64,000 nucleotides of DNA from assembly GCF_041262565.1 (NCBI RefSeq), contig NZ_JBGCCJ010000001.1, positions 1,116,001-1,180,000 on the forward strand, in the 5' to 3' direction. The notes beneath the pieces are model-generated. The model was not told the DNA's origin. It was given only the letters and a program-made list of their open reading frames with translations, and made no database searches. The DNA is from Leifsonia sp. EB41 (GTDB lineage: Bacteria > Actinomycetota > Actinomycetes > Actinomycetales > Microbacteriaceae). Of this stretch, positions 42,319 through 51,871 are shown in pieces; the first letter of the stretch is position 1; each line of letters starts with the position of its first letter. Made by a program: the position numbers and the translations under genes.

Positions 42319-45045
42319 GTGCGTGGCGGAGTAGCCAGGTGGAAGCGGGGACGGTCCTCCCACGGGGTCAAGCAAGCGGTCAGCTATGCCTTCAGCGGTG
42401 TCTGTGACGCCACTCTCACCGCCAAGACCGCCGACGGGGTTATCGCCGCCGCCGGCTACGCCGCCGCCGTCATGACCCGGTACATCGTGGAGAACGGTGC
42501 CATCCGCGACGACCTCCTCACCCGCGACCAGCTCAAAGCCTGGGTCGACGGGCTCGACCCGCTCACCGGGGAGCGCCGTGGCCGGGACCTCGAGTCCCCG
42601 GTCGCGGACCTGATTCTGGATGCGACGATCAACGCGCCGAAGTCGTTCTCGATCGCCGCGATGCTCGACCCCGAGTTAGCCGCCGCATACGAGGACCTTC
42701 AAGATCGGCTCCGGGACCGGATTGTGAAGCTGTGGCAGACCGAGCTCAACGCCCGCCGCGGCAAAGGCGGCAGCATCCGTGAAGACCTCGCCCGGATCGA
42801 AGTCGTCGAACTCCGCCACGAACGCTCCCGCTCCCTGGACCCGCACAAGCACCGCCACCTCTGGCTGAATGTCAAAGTCCAAGGCCAAGACGGCAAATGG
42901 TCCAACATCGACACCCGGGTCGCGCTGCGGTTCCAGAACGTCATCAACGCCGAAGGCGACCTCGCCTCCCGCACCGACCCCACCTGGATCACCGCCCTCG
43001 CAGCTAAGGGGTTCACACTCAACGAGGCCGGCGAGATTACTCAACTGCAGCACCTGGTGCGACCGTTGTCGAAGCGGTCCGCGCAGATCGAAGCCAACAA
43101 GACCGCCCGCACCGCATGGTGGAAGCAACAGCACCCCGGGCAGGAACCCTCCCACGATGTGCTCAGTCAGATCGACCACTGGGCGTGGGCGGTCGGCCGA
43201 CCCGACAAGCCAGGCGAGCTGGACGAAGACGGATGGGCGGCGCTCGTCCGGGAAGAACTCTTCACCGCCGACCCTGCGCTGGGCATGCCGCGTTCTCCCG
43301 CACTCCTGCCTTCTGTCGCCGTCGAGGATCTCGACCTCGAGTTGCTGGCAGCCAAGGCTGTTGTCGACGCGGACGCCCGATCGACCGGCAGCGGTGGCCG
43401 CTTCAGCTGGATGGACGTGCGCGCCGGTGCGCTCCGCGCGATCGCCGGGACAGGCGTCGTCGCCGACCGCGAAGGCCTCGCGAAGCTCGCTGAGGACGTC
43501 GTGGCGCGGTCGCGCACAGCGACGCTGATTTCCGAACCGAACGCGCCAAAGCACGTGAAGCATCTCATGGCGGTCTCTACTGCCACTCTGAAGGCCACGC
43601 TCGCTCAAAAGGTCGACGCGTTCTCCGCGCCCGGACAGATCCTCGACACGGCCGAGGTCGCCGCGATCGGCCACGCAATCGAACCCGACCGAGTTCTGGA
43701 TGATGGGCAGCTCGATGGCGCGGCGGCGATCGGGGGCACCTCGCGCAGTGTCGTCGTCTCCGGGCCGGCCGGCACAGGCAAGACCACAATGCTCAAGGTG
43801 GCTGGGGCTGCTCTGCGGCGTCGCGGCCACAAGATGATCATCGTCGCACCAACCAAGAAGGCGTCCGCCGTCGCCGGGCGCGAAACGATGAGCGCATCGT
43901 CGTCCCTCCACCAGCTCCTTCACGACTTTGGATGGCGCTGGGCAGCTGACGCGTCCGGGGCGACCGTGTGGAAGCGCCTCTCGATCGGCGAGAGGGATCT
44001 GGTGACGGGGGCAATCTACAGCGGCCCACGGATCAGCATCGATCGGGGTGACCGCATCGTCGTTGACGAGGCTGGCATGCTGGACCTCGAGGCCGCGTCA
44101 GCCCTCCTGGATATCGCGCATGCCTCTGGCGCGGGAGTCGCTCTCGTCGGCGACGAGCAACAAGCGCTCCCGGTCGGGCACTCGGGTGCCATGGCGCTCT
44201 TCTGGCGCCGCTCACCTCAGCGTGTTGAGCTCACGACGACGCATCGATTCAAAGATCCCGAGTGGGCGGAACTTATGCTTCGACTACGGGATCCCGTAGA
44301 CCAGGCAGCCATGTGGGGCGTGGCCACCGACATCATTCGTACTGAGCACGCTGTGATGGCAGACAGCGACCTCGCCGCGCGCGCGGCGATGGTCGAAGGA
44401 TGGTTCGACGCCGCACGCGATCGAGAGACGATATCCCTGGTCACGGCGACTCACACTGAAGCGCAGGAGATTAGCGAAGCGATCCAGGCCCGCCGGATCG
44501 CATCTGGCGCGATCTCCGTGGGCCGCGCGGTTTCCGGACAGGGTGGACAGACAATCTTTGTCGGCGACGTAGTTCAGTCGCGCCGGAATGACTCGGTCGC
44601 CGACGTGCAGAACCGCCAGAACTGGGTCGTGAAGACCATCAGCAAGGACACCGTCATCCTTGCCGCCAGCACCGATACGACCGACCTTCGAAAAGTCAGC
44701 CTGGCCTACGCCGAGTCGCACATTCACCTCGCATACGCCACAACGGTCTACGGCGTTCAAGGCGAGACGACCGACCGATCCCTCGTCGGTCCGGGAGTTG
44801 ACGCAGCGGGCCTCTATGTCGGTCTTACTCGCGGCAAGGAGCACAACTCCGTCGTGCTCGTTGCCCCGACGGAAGACGCTGCGAGATCAGAACTGGTCGA
44901 ACTGATGCAGCGCCGAACGGTAGAAGAAACGATGGAGAAGTCTCGAGCGGCCGCCAGGTCGGAACTGCGGCGCGCTGCCCAGTCAGCCACTGGACCGATC
45001 GTCGAGGCTCCTGCGCGGCACGCCGCTTCGGTTGGCATCGAATGA
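42319..45045 (+). CDS. TrwC/TraI-type relaxase-helicase (MobF)
   Basis: GTG 42319 lies nine bases after GGGAGG; GTG 42313 is an alternative. The 908-aa protein has an N-terminal relaxase domain with the three-His metal site DPHKHRHLWL (about 176-185) and Tyr-containing N-terminus (AVSYAFSG), then a RecD-like helicase: Walker A GPAGTGKTTML (about 482), VDEAGML, GDEQQALPVG and YVGLTRGKEHNSVV. It nicks oriT, stays bound to the 5' end and unwinds DNA for conjugative mobilisation. No type IV secretion genes accompany it. Confidence 0.9.
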   Translation: MRGGVARWKRGRSSHGVKQAVSYAFSGVCDATLTAKTADGVIAAAGYAAAVMTRYIVENGAIRDDLLTRDQLKAWVDGLDPLTGERRGRDLESPVADLILDATINAPKSFSIAAMLDPELAAAYEDLQDRLRDRIVKLWQTELNARRGKGGSIREDLARIEVVELRHERSRSLDPHKHRHLWLNVKVQGQDGKWSNIDTRVALRFQNVINAEGDLASRTDPTWITALAAKGFTLNEAGEITQLQHLVRPLSKRSAQIEANKTARTAWWKQQHPGQEPSHDVLSQIDHWAWAVGRPDKPGELDEDGWAALVREELFTADPALGMPRSPALLPSVAVEDLDLELLAAKAVVDADARSTGSGGRFSWMDVRAGALRAIAGTGVVADREGLAKLAEDVVARSRTATLISEPNAPKHVKHLMAVSTATLKATLAQKVDAFSAPGQILDTAEVAAIGHAIEPDRVLDDGQLDGAAAIGGTSRSVVVSGPAGTGKTTMLKVAGAALRRRGHKMIIVAPTKKASAVAGRETMSASSSLHQLLHDFGWRWAADASGATVWKRLSIGERDLVTGAIYSGPRISIDRGDRIVVDEAGMLDLEAASALLDIAHASGAGVALVGDEQQALPVGHSGAMALFWRRSPQRVELTTTHRFKDPEWAELMLRLRDPVDQAAMWGVATDIIRTEHAVMADSDLAARAAMVEGWFDAARDRETISLVTATHTEAQEISEAIQARRIASGAISVGRAVSGQGGQTIFVGDVVQSRRNDSVADVQNRQNWVVKTISKDTVILAASTDTTDLRKVSLAYAESHIHLAYATTVYGVQGETTDRSLVGPGVDAAGLYVGLTRGKEHNSVVLVAPTEDAARSELVELMQRRTVEETMEKSRAAARSELRRAAQSATGPIVEAPARHAASVGIE

Positions 45046-45059
45046 TCAAACTGAGGGCT

Positions 45060-45470
45060 CTACCGGGCGAGCCCCGTCGCCCACAGTTGACGGCCAAGGA
45101 AATTGACGCCGTCCAACGTCCCGCCCCGCGGATCGAACCCGAATATCGCGATACCCAGCTGATCGGCGCGATCAATCGCTCCGGGACGAACGCCGCGGCG
45201 AACAAAGATCAGTCCCCGACGTCCGTCGGACGTGACGAGCGACGCCGCACGCTCAACGAGTTCCAAGCCAATGTTCCCCCGCCCGTTCTCAACCCAGCCG
45301 AGGTAACGAGAACCATACAGATCGCAGATCTGGTGCGGTTCACCTCTGGCCACGACAGCGTCTACCTCACCGAGGTATCGCATCCACTCGGCGCAAAGCT
45401 CGACCGCTTCGTCGTCCGATGCTCCCCGCGGTCTTGGTTCTGGTGTCGCTCGCACAGGTCCAGAGTGCAC
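45060..45470 (-). CDS. Possible Mrr-like restriction endonuclease domain protein
   Basis: GTG 45470 with GAGG upstream gives 136 aa. The sequence EWMRYLGEVDAVVARG, then ICDLYGSRYLGWVENG, and GRRGLIFVRRGVRPGAIDRA then LGIAIFGFD follows the pattern of Mrr-type nuclease folds, in which a residue pair near the second strand cuts DNA. The usual Q-x-K triad is not clear, so activity is uncertain. An overlapping plus-strand frame (45042-45542) has poor composition and was rejected. It lies convergent to the relaxase and divergent from the integrase. Confidence 0.6.
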   Translation of the reverse strand: MHSGPVRATPEPRPRGASDDEAVELCAEWMRYLGEVDAVVARGEPHQICDLYGSRYLGWVENGRGNIGLELVERAASLVTSDGRRGLIFVRRGVRPGAIDRADQLGIAIFGFDPRGGTLDGVNFLGRQLWATGLAR

Positions 45471-45551
45471 CCAACCTCAGATAGCCGTCGAACTTGGAGT
45501 TCCTGCATAACGCCTCCCGGCGCCGTCGGTGGCGAGAGTTAGGTTCTGCGA

Positions 45552-46718
45552 GTGGGAAACATCGACGCTTACGAGTCGGCCAAGGGCCGTCGCTATCGCG
45601 TGCGCTGGCGCGACCCTGAGCACCAGCAGCGCGAGAAGCGAGGGTTCCGCACGAAGCGTGAAGCGGAGCTCTACAACGCAACCGTCGAAGTAGCGATGGC
45701 GAGGGGGACCTACTTCGAGGCGTCTCAGTCCAAGATCACTGTCGGCGAGCTCGCTGAAGAGTGGCTCGCCAACAAGGAGCAAGCCCTCAAACCATCAAGC
45801 TTCTCCCCCATCCGCATCGCATGGCGCGTCTACGTCGAGCCACGCTGGGCCGCGACACCGATCGGCGCGATCCGGCCATCCGCCGTCGAAAAGTGGATAC
45901 GAGAACTGAGCCAGGGCAAAGCGCTAACTGTACGAGTCCGCCAAGGCAACGCTGGCAAGCCCCGATCGGCTGGGGTCGTCCTCCGCGCGGTCGGGATCCT
46001 CGCGGGGATCCTCGACGTTGCGGTACGCGATGGCAGGATTCCCGCGAACCCGGCACGGGGCGCGAGCAATCTCCCGCGGAAGGCGAGCAAGAAGCGCCGC
46101 CGGTATCTGACCAACGAGGAGGTCTTCCGCTTCGCTCGAGCCGTACCCGACGACAAACGCAGCGTCCTGGTGTTGACACTCGCCTACACCGGCATCCGCT
46201 GGGGCGAAGCTGTCGCGCTCAGCGTGAACGACATCGATCTTGACCGTTGCCGTCTGGCTATCCACCAGACCGCGACCGAAGTGGACGGGCTCATTCACGT
46301 CGGACCGCCAAAAAGTTGGGAGGCTCGTTCCGTACCTTTCCCGGCGTTTCTGGCCCCTCGCCTCGCAACGCTCATCGCTGGGAAGAAGGGAACCGAGCTC
46401 GTGTTCCCCGCCCGCGCGGGCGGCTATCTTGCGCGGCCCGACACTGCCTGGAACCGGCAGTCCTGGTGGCTGACCGCGCTGCGCGACGCCGGACTCGAGC
46501 ACATGACCCCACACGACCTCAAACACACTGCCGCGAGTCTGGCCGTTAGTGCCGGCGCAAACGTCAAAGCGCTGCAGCGCATGCTCGGGCACAAGTCGGC
46601 CGCGATGACACTGGACACCTACGCCGATCTCTTTGAGGACGACCTTGGTTCCGTCGCAGATCGACTCAACGAGCGAGCCCTCGCAGAGAGCAATGGGACA
46701 CTCTGGACAGCCTCATAG
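45552..46718 (+). CDS. Tyrosine recombinase (integrase)
   Basis: This 388-aa integrase has an N-terminal AP2-like arm-binding region, a core-binding domain (ITVGELAEEWL) and a catalytic domain with Arg216 (TGIRWGEA), Lys in GPPKSWEAR, His321 and Lys324 in PHDLKHTAAS, His347 (LGHKSAAMT) and Tyr357 (LDTYADLF). The HxxR box carries Lys where Arg is usual. It should insert the island at the tRNA-Arg site. It lies 10 kb from the right end, so the usual int-next-to-att arrangement is lost. Confidence 0.9.
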   Translation: MGNIDAYESAKGRRYRVRWRDPEHQQREKRGFRTKREAELYNATVEVAMARGTYFEASQSKITVGELAEEWLANKEQALKPSSFSPIRIAWRVYVEPRWAATPIGAIRPSAVEKWIRELSQGKALTVRVRQGNAGKPRSAGVVLRAVGILAGILDVAVRDGRIPANPARGASNLPRKASKKRRRYLTNEEVFRFARAVPDDKRSVLVLTLAYTGIRWGEAVALSVNDIDLDRCRLAIHQTATEVDGLIHVGPPKSWEARSVPFPAFLAPRLATLIAGKKGTELVFPARAGGYLARPDTAWNRQSWWLTALRDAGLEHMTPHDLKHTAASLAVSAGANVKALQRMLGHKSAAMTLDTYADLFEDDLGSVADRLNERALAESNGTLWTAS

Positions 46719-46801
46719 GTCGACAGTGCGTTCGGCAACGGCCATAACCTGCGTTCCCAGCCATTTGCGTCGGGCCAGAAGAGATCTTGCTGCGATCCTG
46801 A

Positions 46802-48898
46802 TCAGTCGCCACCCATCTGATACTCAAACGCTTGACGAACCAGGCCGAGGATGTAACTGAAATCAGCGTCTTCATCCATCCCCACTTCGCTCAGCCCGTT
46901 CCCCCAGTGACCCTTGTTACTAACGTCGAACGCCAGGCCGCGTTCGTCACGCAGGTTCTCCATCGGGATGTTAAGGCTGAGCAGCATTCGCGCCTTCTGC
47001 GGAATGATGTCAACGAAATTGGTCTCCGCCTTGAAGGCGACGTAGAGCTTCAGAAACTGGCGACTGATGCTTGGATCCAAGGCGAGAGTCTCTGCGCTGA
47101 ACCTCTCGAACAGCTGCCGCCGCGGACTGGAGAGCAAATACGGGTGATCCTCAATAGAGAAGTCCGCCACCTCACGCTGTTGGAATTCCGCCACAACAGA
47201 GTCTGGAATCTCGGGTCGTGACCAGATGAAGAGCGCATCATTCGCCAGCGTATGAGCGCGCAGTTCAATCTCGTCAACGTTCCACTCGTCGAGCTTGCCC
47301 AATCCGCGATTCAGCCGAAGGGGGCTGTCTTTGAATCCTCCCTCCATGTCGCGCTTCTTGGCGAAGGGATGGTCGGAGTATTCAGAGTTGTACCCGGTGA
47401 GAGTCAGGTTGCCCAGCGTGTGCAGGTATTTCTGTTGAATCTCCTGCCAGTCGGGGCCGAGCGCCTCCCGCCATTCCCTCGACAGGTTCTCGTTCTGAGG
47501 AAGGATGTGCTCGATCGTGTAGTCCTCGATCGTGACGTGTTCCTTCCGGCCATGGTTCTCAAGCAAGCGCAGCAGGTACGAACGGCGCCGAAAGTTGTAC
47601 AAATCAGTCGACACGAGCGCGCTGCGGAACTCGGCGTCGGACGGGAATGAGCGGTAGCTCTTCAGCCCGACAAAGTGCGCCTTCACGCTTTCGAGATATC
47701 GATCCTTGCGAATGGTCGAACTGAACCCCGCGAAGGTCTTGTTGAGCGAGTTGGTTGGAATTCGGCAGACAGCGCGCCTGAATACGTAGGAAATCACCAT
47801 CTGGACGATCTCGTACATTTCATCGCGACTGATCGTTTCAAGTTCATAGTCGGTATACGCCTCGAGCAGGAACGGATAGACAACGTCCGCCTTGACCTGA
47901 TCGAGGTCTTGAAACGCCCGCCGAAGCCGCGCATCGCTTTCCCTGCCCAGCGCAATGGCGCAATAACGTCGGGCGTACTGGCGGAGCTCGATAACGAGCG
48001 CCTGGGTGGTTTCATCGCGCTGTTCAAGGGCGGTCGCGTGCTTCTTGAAGGCTTCGTAAATGTCGTCGAGACGGGGGATCTCGCCGGTCGCGATCGTCAG
48101 GTAGTGACGGACGAATTCGTCGAACTGCTCGTCGCTGGCGCCTGCGAACTCGAGTTCCATCGGCCGCCAATACCGCGTGTACAGCATGTCCTGCTCTTTC
48201 GGAGACAGATCCATGAGCACATAGTTGCGAATCAGATCCGCCTGCGAAAGCTTCTTGCCAGTCGAGTTCATCGCCTCGAAGACCAACTGCGGATTATCGG
48301 TACCCCGTTCGAGCTTGACGTCCACGACAACAAGCTTGTCGAGTCCGCGGCAGACCACCGCGAGATCCAAATTCGGGTTCGCCAACTTCTGCTGAAAGAA
48401 GGCGAAGTTGCTAAGAACCCGCGAAACCACATCCCCGGCAGGATCAGCGCCCGCGACGATCGAAATCAGCGCATCCTTATCGCTCTGCGAGAGGATGAGC
48501 TTGTATTGACGTTCGCCCTCTTCGTCATCATTTGTGAGATAGCGGTTCCGGATCTTCTTCGGTGAAAATCCATCCCACGGTTCACGCTGGCCGTCGGGCC
48601 GCTTCTCGAGCGCGCGTACGAGCGCCGCCAGGATAAGCGTCACGGTAGTGACTCGCTGTTGACCATCAATAATCAGGTCCGGCTCGGCCGACGTGTTCGT
48701 CCGCTGATCCCTCGCTATGTAAACGATAGATCCGGTGAAATGCGCTCCTAGCTTGTCATCGGTGCCTGCCCGAACAACGTCAAGCCAGAGCTGCTCGCAC
48801 TCCGAGTCTTGCCAGGAATAGAGACGCTGATAGATCGGCACAACGAACTGGTTGCTCGCCTTGAGCAGAGTGAGGAGGTGGGAGTCGACGGCCTTCAT
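46802..48898 (-). CDS. GmrSD-type DUF262/DUF1524 restriction protein
   Basis: This 698-aa protein starts with DUF262, a ParB-like NTPase domain (VPIYQRLYSWQ, LIIDGQQRVTTVTLIL, about 20-90), followed by DUF1524 with an HNH-like His-Pro-Gln-Asn motif (YTIEHILPQNENL) and HTLGNLTLTGYNSE, and ends with a DUF5655-like domain (FVDIIPQKARMLLSLN). This single-chain arrangement is found in type IV restriction enzymes of the GmrSD group, which cut modified phage DNA. It stands alone on the minus strand after the integrase. Confidence 0.88.
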   Translation of the reverse strand: MKAVDSHLLTLLKASNQFVVPIYQRLYSWQDSECEQLWLDVVRAGTDDKLGAHFTGSIVYIARDQRTNTSAEPDLIIDGQQRVTTVTLILAALVRALEKRPDGQREPWDGFSPKKIRNRYLTNDDEEGERQYKLILSQSDKDALISIVAGADPAGDVVSRVLSNFAFFQQKLANPNLDLAVVCRGLDKLVVVDVKLERGTDNPQLVFEAMNSTGKKLSQADLIRNYVLMDLSPKEQDMLYTRYWRPMELEFAGASDEQFDEFVRHYLTIATGEIPRLDDIYEAFKKHATALEQRDETTQALVIELRQYARRYCAIALGRESDARLRRAFQDLDQVKADVVYPFLLEAYTDYELETISRDEMYEIVQMVISYVFRRAVCRIPTNSLNKTFAGFSSTIRKDRYLESVKAHFVGLKSYRSFPSDAEFRSALVSTDLYNFRRRSYLLRLLENHGRKEHVTIEDYTIEHILPQNENLSREWREALGPDWQEIQQKYLHTLGNLTLTGYNSEYSDHPFAKKRDMEGGFKDSPLRLNRGLGKLDEWNVDEIELRAHTLANDALFIWSRPEIPDSVVAEFQQREVADFSIEDHPYLLSSPRRQLFERFSAETLALDPSISRQFLKLYVAFKAETNFVDIIPQKARMLLSLNIPMENLRDERGLAFDVSNKGHWGNGLSEVGMDEDADFSYILGLVRQAFEYQMGGD

Positions 48899-48964
48899 TC
48901 AAGCTCCGTTGCATTCGAGAGTGTGGTGATGTTTGCGACCTGGGGGTCGTGTGAGGCTGAGCGG

Positions 48965-49339
48965 CTATTCGCTTATCGCGTGGACGCGCCCTGTTTCGTC
49001 GCAAATCGATCCGACTGTTACGAGGAGAAAGCACTCAGTGCACTCCATCTCGCGAACGTCGACTCCGTGAGCGTTATCGCCTCGCTGCCATTCCCTGTCC
49101 GGTAGGTGGGCGCGGCAGTATGTCCAGAGAGGGCCTGGATATTCTTCGCGTGTTTTCTGGCGGACAATCCAGAGCTCTGTTCGTGCCCCTCTTGCGGAAT
49201 TCTTGCCGCAAATCGAGCAGTACATCCACTTGCCGTAGTCGGAGAAGTCGCCACTCTGAGGATCAATGTCGGTCAGGGGGACGGGAACGTTTGGCGGAAC
49301 ATCAGCAGCTCGCATCAATGCACTGTCTTCGGATTGCAT
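48965..49339 (-). CDS. Cys-rich hypothetical protein
   Basis: ATG 49339 behind GGTGG gives 124 aa; longer in-frame versions reach 49507 without a better ribosome site. Two Cys pairs are seen, CSIC near the centre and CTEC near the C-terminus, with YCRAHL between, suggesting a zinc-ribbon-like fold. The function is unknown. It lies 66 bp upstream of the DUF262 gene on the same strand and might be cotranscribed with it. Confidence 0.55.
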   Translation of the reverse strand: MQSEDSALMRAADVPPNVPVPLTDIDPQSGDFSDYGKWMYCSICGKNSARGARTELWIVRQKTREEYPGPLWTYCRAHLPDREWQRGDNAHGVDVREMECTECFLLVTVGSICDETGRVHAISE

Positions 49340-49472
49340 CTCGCCACCGTTGTCCGTCCCGTCCCCTAACGCGTGCATGAGGTCGAATCTAGCTGCCGGG
49401 CCAGCGCTCTCGCTGCTCCCAAGAAGGGGCACCCGAACCGATCCGGCGGGTCGACGCCGGATCGCTACAGTC

Positions 49473-49583
49473 TCACTTCTTCTTGTCCAGGTCGCTCCCC
49501 GCGACACTCTTCTCCGCCGGACTCGACTTCGGATTCGACAGAATCTTGGCGGCCTTTGATGCGTCGGATTTGGACGTTGCCAT
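49473..49583 (-). CDS. 36-aa hypothetical protein
   Basis: ATG 49583 is preceded by the strong site GGGAGGGGAGGTGAAG. The frame encodes MATSKSDASKAAKILSNPKS and ends DLDKKK. The Ser/Lys/Ala-rich sequence with NPKSSPAEKSVAGS resembles a small actinobacterial protein family of unknown role, recognised from memory. It is too short for standard gene finding. Confidence 0.6.
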   Translation of the reverse strand: MATSKSDASKAAKILSNPKSSPAEKSVAGSDLDKKK

Positions 49584-49731
49584 GCGCTTCACCTCCCCTC
49601 CCGCCCGCTGCGCGCGCCTCTTTCCTCCGACTTCGGGCAGTGGAGGCCTGCAGTCCTCGACCTGATGTAGCTCACGCGATCTTCTGGCGGCCGAGCTCCC
49701 CGCGGGCGCGTGGGCGGCCGTAACCCTTCGG

Positions 49732-50385
49732 CTAGTTGGTCCCGCTGCAGTTCACGCTCGCGAAGCTTCCCGAGCTGGTCTGGCTAGCGATCGTCCTGCC
49801 GTCGACCGTGACCGTGCAGGAGATCGTGCCGGTGTCAGCGGCACCGTTCATCGCGCTCAGGTCGAACGAGTTGAAGGAGAGGCTGTCCTTTGACCCCTTC
49901 ACGGTGATGGTCTTGGTGAACGGCAGCGGCGTGCTGCTGGACTGCTCGGTTCCCGAGGTGCCGTTGGTGAAAGTGGAATAGGTCACGTCGGCGTCCTGCG
50001 CTGCGCCGCTGACGCTGTAGACGACCGTGTGAGTGGTGGCGGCCGCCTTGTTGGTGTCGTCAACCGCCTTGGAGATCCCGAAGAAGATGGCGGCGTAAAG
50101 CGTCGTCATCACGATGGCGAGTACGAGCCCGATCACCCCGGTGACTAGGCCGGCGACCGATGTGCCGCGCGAGCGGAACTTCCTGGTCAGGCCGATGACG
50201 GCGAGAACCACGGCGATCGCCCCGGCGAAGATCGCCGCGTAGCTCACGAAAGGCACGAACGCAAAGACGAGCGAGAAGATGCCGAGGATCAGCGCGGCTA
50301 CGCCGAATCCGTTGCCCCTTCTCGCGGACGGTCCACCGTCGGGGTGGAGGCCTTCAGATGCTGCGACGGGCTGGGTGTTGGACAT
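49732..50385 (-). CDS. DUF4190/MmpS-like membrane protein
   Basis: This 217-aa protein has a polar N-terminus, two or three membrane helices with the DUF4190 pattern (GFGVAALILGIFSLV, FRSRGTSVAGLVTGVIG), and an extracellular C-terminal beta domain of the MmpS type (VVYSVSGAAQDADVTYST) ending CTVTVDGRTIASQTSSG. It is likely a membrane-anchored surface protein. It is divergent from the histidine kinase and may be the target of that two-component system. Confidence 0.8.
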   Translation of the reverse strand: MSNTQPVAASEGLHPDGGPSARRGNGFGVAALILGIFSLVFAFVPFVSYAAIFAGAIAVVLAVIGLTRKFRSRGTSVAGLVTGVIGLVLAIVMTTLYAAIFFGISKAVDDTNKAAATTHTVVYSVSGAAQDADVTYSTFTNGTSGTEQSSSTPLPFTKTITVKGSKDSLSFNSFDLSAMNGAADTGTISCTVTVDGRTIASQTSSGSFASVNCSGTN

Positions 50386-50566
50386 GGGAACCTCTTCTTG
50401 GTCTGATGGGTGCTGATCTGCGAATGGTGTGATCGGCTGGATTCAGGACACCAGGCGCGCCATCCGCTGGGCCACGTCAATCCGGTCCGGTGTGGGCGAC
50501 CGAAAGTACGGTCTGGCGCGGGCGACACCCGACCGAAAGATGGTGGTTGGTGAAACCGCCCCGCCC

Positions 50567-50572
50567 TACGAT
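50567..50572 (+). promoter_or_regulatory. -10 box for a leaderless histidine kinase mRNA
   Basis: TACGAT lies six bases before ATG 50579, so transcription would begin at or next to the start codon. This supports that start, which has no ribosome site. Two GACCGAAAG repeats lie upstream at 50498 and 50531, and 50498-50513 is an inverted repeat GACCG-CGGTC that might bind the response regulator. Confidence 0.45.
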
Positions 50573-50578
50573 CAACAC

Positions 50579-51862
50579 ATGACCGTCGCTCCCCCACCGC
50601 CCGCCAGTGGCTGGGATGCCCCGACGATCCCCGAGCCGTCCGCACCACCGCGATCACGCGCACGACGAGCCTGGGCGCTCACCGGTTCGATCACGCTCGC
50701 AGTGCTCTGCTCCCTGCTCGCGATCGCGGTTGCCGGGAACGACGGAACCGAGGGGACGACGTTTCCACCGATCATCCGTGCTGTGGCGGGGCTTGGTGCG
50801 TTCCCGATGATCGCGGTCTCGGTCCTCTTGGTCTGGCGGCATCGCATGCCTGTCCTTGTCTCGTCACTTGCGACGGGCGTCGCGCTTCTTGTGCCGACCA
50901 CTCCGCTGCCGGCTCTGATCGCGTTGGCGGCGCTCGCGGCGGCACGTCGCGGCTGGCTGCTCTGGACGATGGTCGCGGCGACCTATGTTGCGACTGCTGC
51001 GGCTTTCTGCTGGGACATCGCCTCCCCGACCTCGTCCCTATCCGACTTCGTCGGCTCGCCGATCGCGGGCTCCACGGCGCGGCTCAGCCTCCTCTGGTCG
51101 GTACCCGTCCTAGCCGCTTTCGCTGTTGCGCCGTTCGCAGGGTTCGGGATCGCGCGCCGCGTGCGGCTCGAAAGGGATGCGGCCCGGCGCGGAACCGCCA
51201 CCGCCACACGGAACATGGCCGCCCTGCATCAGGAGGTGTCGCTCGAACGGGAGCGGCAGGAACTCGCGCGGGAGATCCACGACACCCTCGCTGCGCGCCT
51301 GAGTGCAGTCTCGTTGCAGGCTGGAGCTCTCGAGCTCACCGTCGGCGAAGAGAACGTCCAGGCGGCGGAGGCCGCCCGCGCTGTCCGGCAGTCCGCGCAG
51401 ACGTCGCTGGAGGATCTGCGGAACGTGGTCCGGGTGCTCCGCAATCCCGCCGCCGCCTCGGCGTCCAGCACGGGACTCAACGACCTCGGACAGCTGATCG
51501 ACTCCTCCCTCCGCGAAGGAACGGATGTCCGAGCGCAGATCCTGGTCACCGATCCGGGCTCGTGCGATTCCGAGGTCGCACACGCCTGCTACCGCGTGGT
51601 GCAGGAGTCTATCTCCAACGTGCGCCGGCACGCTCCGGGCGCGACGCTATTCGTCGAAGTCCGTGGCGGCCCCGAGACGGGGCTGACGATACGGGCCGTG
51701 AACTGGCTGATGCCCGATGCTCCCCGTGCGTCGTCATCGGGAGGTCACGGCCTCACGGGGATGAGTGAAAGAGCCGAACTTGTGGGCGGCACCTTCCAGG
51801 CCGGACCGACCGCGGAAGGATCGTTCGGTGTCGTCGCGTGGCTGCCGTGGGCGCGTCGCTAA
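50579..51862 (+). CDS. Sensor histidine kinase (HisKA_3 type)
   Basis: This 427-aa kinase has a Pro-rich head, five or six membrane helices (about residues 30-210), and a HisKA_3 dimerisation domain with phosphoacceptor His near 233 in AREIHDTLAARLS. The C-terminal ATP-binding domain has SGGHGLTGMSERAELVGG. It is NarL-type and pairs with the response regulator 9 bp downstream. The signal is unknown; the short extracellular loops suggest membrane or envelope sensing. Confidence 0.9.
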   Translation: MTVAPPPPASGWDAPTIPEPSAPPRSRARRAWALTGSITLAVLCSLLAIAVAGNDGTEGTTFPPIIRAVAGLGAFPMIAVSVLLVWRHRMPVLVSSLATGVALLVPTTPLPALIALAALAAARRGWLLWTMVAATYVATAAAFCWDIASPTSSLSDFVGSPIAGSTARLSLLWSVPVLAAFAVAPFAGFGIARRVRLERDAARRGTATATRNMAALHQEVSLERERQELAREIHDTLAARLSAVSLQAGALELTVGEENVQAAEAARAVRQSAQTSLEDLRNVVRVLRNPAAASASSTGLNDLGQLIDSSLREGTDVRAQILVTDPGSCDSEVAHACYRVVQESISNVRRHAPGATLFVEVRGGPETGLTIRAVNWLMPDAPRASSSGGHGLTGMSERAELVGGTFQAGPTAEGSFGVVAWLPWARR

Positions 51863-51871
51863 ACTGACGCA

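Noticed and set aside
45042-45542. 166-aa plus-strand open frame after the relaxase
   Set aside because: Arg/Pro/Ser-rich with no domain; the opposite strand has a ribosome site and a nuclease-like pattern.
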